Assembly: GCA_946482335.1 (NCBI GenBank)
Contig: CAMLRG010000259.1
Coordinates: 1 to 6,682, forward strand
Direction of reading: 5' to 3'
Source: an uncultured Duganella sp.
GTDB lineage: Bacteria > Pseudomonadota > Gammaproteobacteria > Burkholderiales > Burkholderiaceae
DNA: 6,682 bases
In this document: positions 4,857 through 6,682 of the stretch, in pieces
How positions within the stretch are numbered: position 1 is the stretch's first letter
How the letters are laid out: every line of letters begins with the position of its first letter
Program-made: the position numbers and the translations under genes
Notes under the pieces: generated by a model
The model's input: the letters and a program-made list of their open reading frames with translations, nothing else
Told to the model about the DNA's origin: nothing
Database searches by the model: none

Positions 4857-6682
4857 ATGCACGCCACTAAGAAGTTATGGACGTGGCTCGCCATTATCTG
4901 CCTGCTATCGTTTACGGTACTGGGCTGGGTGGGCCGCGAAATTTACCTGAAAGCGCCTCCAATAGCGCAAGTCGTCGACGATACCGGCGCCGTCCTGTAC
5001 ACGCCCGACCAGGTGAAGCACGGCCAGAGCGCCTGGCTGTCGGCTGGCGGCCAGCAACTCGGTACCGTCTGGGGCCACGGCTCCTACCTGGCGCCCGACT
5101 GGTCGGCCGACTGGCTGCACCGCGAAGCGCTGGCGCTGCAAGACCTGTTCGCGCGCAAGCACTTCAACAAGGACTATGCCCAGCTCGAAGCGGGCGGCAA
5201 GGCCCACGTCGATGCGCTGGTCAAGAGCGAACTGCGCACCAACACTTACAATGCCCAGTCCAATGAGCTGAAGCTGTCAGCCATCCGCGCTGAAGCGGTA
5301 CGCATCGTGGCCGCGCATTACGCGGGGCTGTTCGGCAACGCCGACCAGTACGCCCAGCTGCGCGAACAATACGCGATACAGCCGAACTCGCTGCCGGAAG
5401 CCACCGACCGCGCTGCCTTGGCCGGCTTCTTCTTCTGGTCGTCGTGGGCCGCCGCGGCCGACCGTCCCGGCGAAACCGGCTTGAGCTACACCAGCAACTG
5501 GCCGCACGAGCCGCTGGTCGACAATACGCCGACCGCCGGGGCCGGCATCTGGTCGATCGCTTCGGTGATCCTGATGATCGGCGCCATCGCCGGCATGCTG
5601 TTCTTCCACTCCATGCACAAGGAAGAAGAAGATCCCGTGCCGCCGAAGAATGACCCGCTGTTCAGCCTGAAAGCCACGCCTTCGATGAAGGCCACCAAGA
5701 AGTACTTCCTGGTGGTGATCGGCCTGATCCTGGCGCAAGTGGGCATGGGCGTGATCACCGCGCACTATGCGGTGGAAGGTTCGAGCTTCTTCGGCATCCC
5801 GCTGGCCGACATCCTGCCGTTCACCGTCAGCCGCACCATCCACACCCAGTTCGCCGTGCTGTGGATCGCCACCGCCTGGCTGGCCACCGGCCTGTACATC
5901 GCTCCCGCGATCTCGGGCGTGGAACCGAAGTTCCAGAAGCTGGGCACCGACGTGTTGTTCTACGCGCTGCTGTTCATCGTGGTCGGTTCGACCGCCACCG
6001 GCTGGCTGGGCGTGCTGCAGCACAAGGGCACCGACTTCGCCTTCTGGCTGGGCAACCAGGGCCTGGAGTTCACTTCCATGGGCCGCATCTGGCAAATCCT
6101 GCTGTTCGTCGGCCTGCTGTTCTGGGCTTTCCTGCTGGGCCGTGGCCTGTGGCCTGCGCTGAAAAAGCCTTCGGAAAGCCGCGGCATCATCGCCATGGTG
6201 TTCCTGGCTGCGCTGTGCATCGGCGGCTTCTACGCCACCTCCCTGACCTGGGGCCGTGGCACCCACTATTCGATGATCGAGTACTGGCGCTGGTGGCTGG
6301 TGCACCTGTGGGTGGAAGGCTTCTTTGAAGTGTTCGCAACCGCCGTCATCGCGCTGCTGTTCACCCGCCTGGGCCTGATCCGCGCCGCCTCGGCCAATAG
6401 CGCCATCATCCTGGAAACCATCGTGTTCCTGTTCGGCGGCATCCTGGGCACCTTGCACCACCTGTACTTCACCGGTACCCCGACTTCGGTGATCGCCATC
6501 GGCGCCATGTTCTCGGCGCTGGAAGTGGTGCCGCTGTCGCTGATCGGCCTGGAAGCATACCGCAACTACAAGCGCTCCAAGTCGGCGCCATGGGTTGGCG
6601 CCTACAAGTGGGCCATCCTGTGCTTCATCGCCGTGGGCTTCTGGAATACCGTGGGCGCCGGCCTGCTGGGCTTCTCGATCAA
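4857..6682 (+). CDS. norB: Quinol-dependent nitric oxide reductase (qNor), 3' end outside window
   Basis: This inner-membrane enzyme reduces two NO to N2O with electrons from quinol, for denitrification or NO detoxification. The frame is uninterrupted for 608 residues and runs off the right edge; the family is about 750-760 aa, so roughly 150 residues are missing. Residues 8-26 form the first membrane helix. About 30-225 are the periplasmic, cytochrome-c-like domain that marks the single-subunit quinol type, with VWGHGSYLAPDW (71-82) and NWPHEPLVDN (214-223). Further membrane helices start near 228, 283, 326, 363, 410, 443, 478, 516, 545 and 584. Metal ligands seen are H329 (heme b), H483, H534 and H535 (FeB), plus glutamates E487 and E556; the 483/487/534/535/556 spacings match the P. 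aeruginosa NorB residues 207/211/258/259/280. The heme b3 and second heme b histidines should fall near residues 623-625, just outside. AAGGAG (4846-4851) sets the start. Confidence 0.95.
   Translation, partial: MHATKKLWTWLAIICLLSFTVLGWVGREIYLKAPPIAQVVDDTGAVLYTPDQVKHGQSAWLSAGGQQLGTVWGHGSYLAPDWSADWLHREALALQDLFARKHFNKDYAQLEAGGKAHVDALVKSELRTNTYNAQSNELKLSAIRAEAVRIVAAHYAGLFGNADQYAQLREQYAIQPNSLPEATDRAALAGFFFWSSWAAAADRPGETGLSYTSNWPHEPLVDNTPTAGAGIWSIASVILMIGAIAGMLFFHSMHKEEEDPVPPKNDPLFSLKATPSMKATKKYFLVVIGLILAQVGMGVITAHYAVEGSSFFGIPLADILPFTVSRTIHTQFAVLWIATAWLATGLYIAPAISGVEPKFQKLGTDVLFYALLFIVVGSTATGWLGVLQHKGTDFAFWLGNQGLEFTSMGRIWQILLFVGLLFWAFLLGRGLWPALKKPSESRGIIAMVFLAALCIGGFYATSLTWGRGTHYSMIEYWRWWLVHLWVEGFFEVFATAVIALLFTRLGLIRAASANSAIILETIVFLFGGILGTLHHLYFTGTPTSVIAIGAMFSALEVVPLSLIGLEAYRNYKRSKSAPWVGAYKWAILCFIAVGFWNTVGAGLLGFSI

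Noticed and set aside
5277..6461. 394-codon open frame on the minus strand
   Set aside because: It is antisense to norB, with Gln/Gly/His-rich low-complexity content. The + strand frame carries the qNor metal ligands at correct spacing.
4857..6682. Cytochrome-c-dependent NorB (cNor) rather than qNor
   Set aside because: The roughly 200-residue periplasmic domain fused before the catalytic helices, and no norC upstream, point to the single-subunit quinol type.

Overview
The window is 6,682 bp of GC-rich chromosomal DNA with bacterial gene spacing, and every supported gene lies on the + strand. GC-rich codon use, a B12-dependent class II ribonucleotide reductase, a quinol-type nitric oxide reductase and a GGTGTCAGACCC-type intergenic palindrome suggest a betaproteobacterium. 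Oxalobacteraceae (Massilia/Duganella/Telluria-like) is my best guess, made from recall rather than a database search.

Region 1 (1-1794) looks like one transcription unit. It holds the 3' end of a TPR-like protein, a 128-residue protein of unknown function, and a two-domain Nudix + DinB-family protein whose start overlaps the preceding stop (ATGA). Region 2 (1795-4325) is a 65-nt gap with a strong dyad over the ribosome-binding site, followed by an intact nrdJ (821 aa) with all expected catalytic cysteines and the C-terminal cysteine-rich tail. Region 3 (4326-4513) has no gene. It holds a 100-bp REP/BIME-like inverted repeat that probably also ends nrdJ transcription, then a promoter region. 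Region 4 (4514-6682) encodes an 83-aa HMA-fold protein that lacks the CxxC motif but has a Cys/His tail, then a quinol-dependent nitric oxide reductase (norB/qNor) that runs off the right edge.

The most informative signal is regulatory. Both the small HMA-like gene and norB are preceded by FNR/Anr/Dnr-type sites (TTAAG-N4-ATCAA and TTGAC-N4-ATCAT). Each is spaced from a plausible -10 hexamer as in a class II (-41.5) activated promoter. A possible NsrR-like operator lies just after the inferred norB start point. This suggests that the HMA-like protein belongs to the low-oxygen/NO response together with qNor. NrdJ makes deoxyribonucleotides without needing oxygen, so it fits the same physiology, but the evidence for shared regulation there is weak. 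I see no phage, insertion sequence, CRISPR array, tRNA or rRNA.
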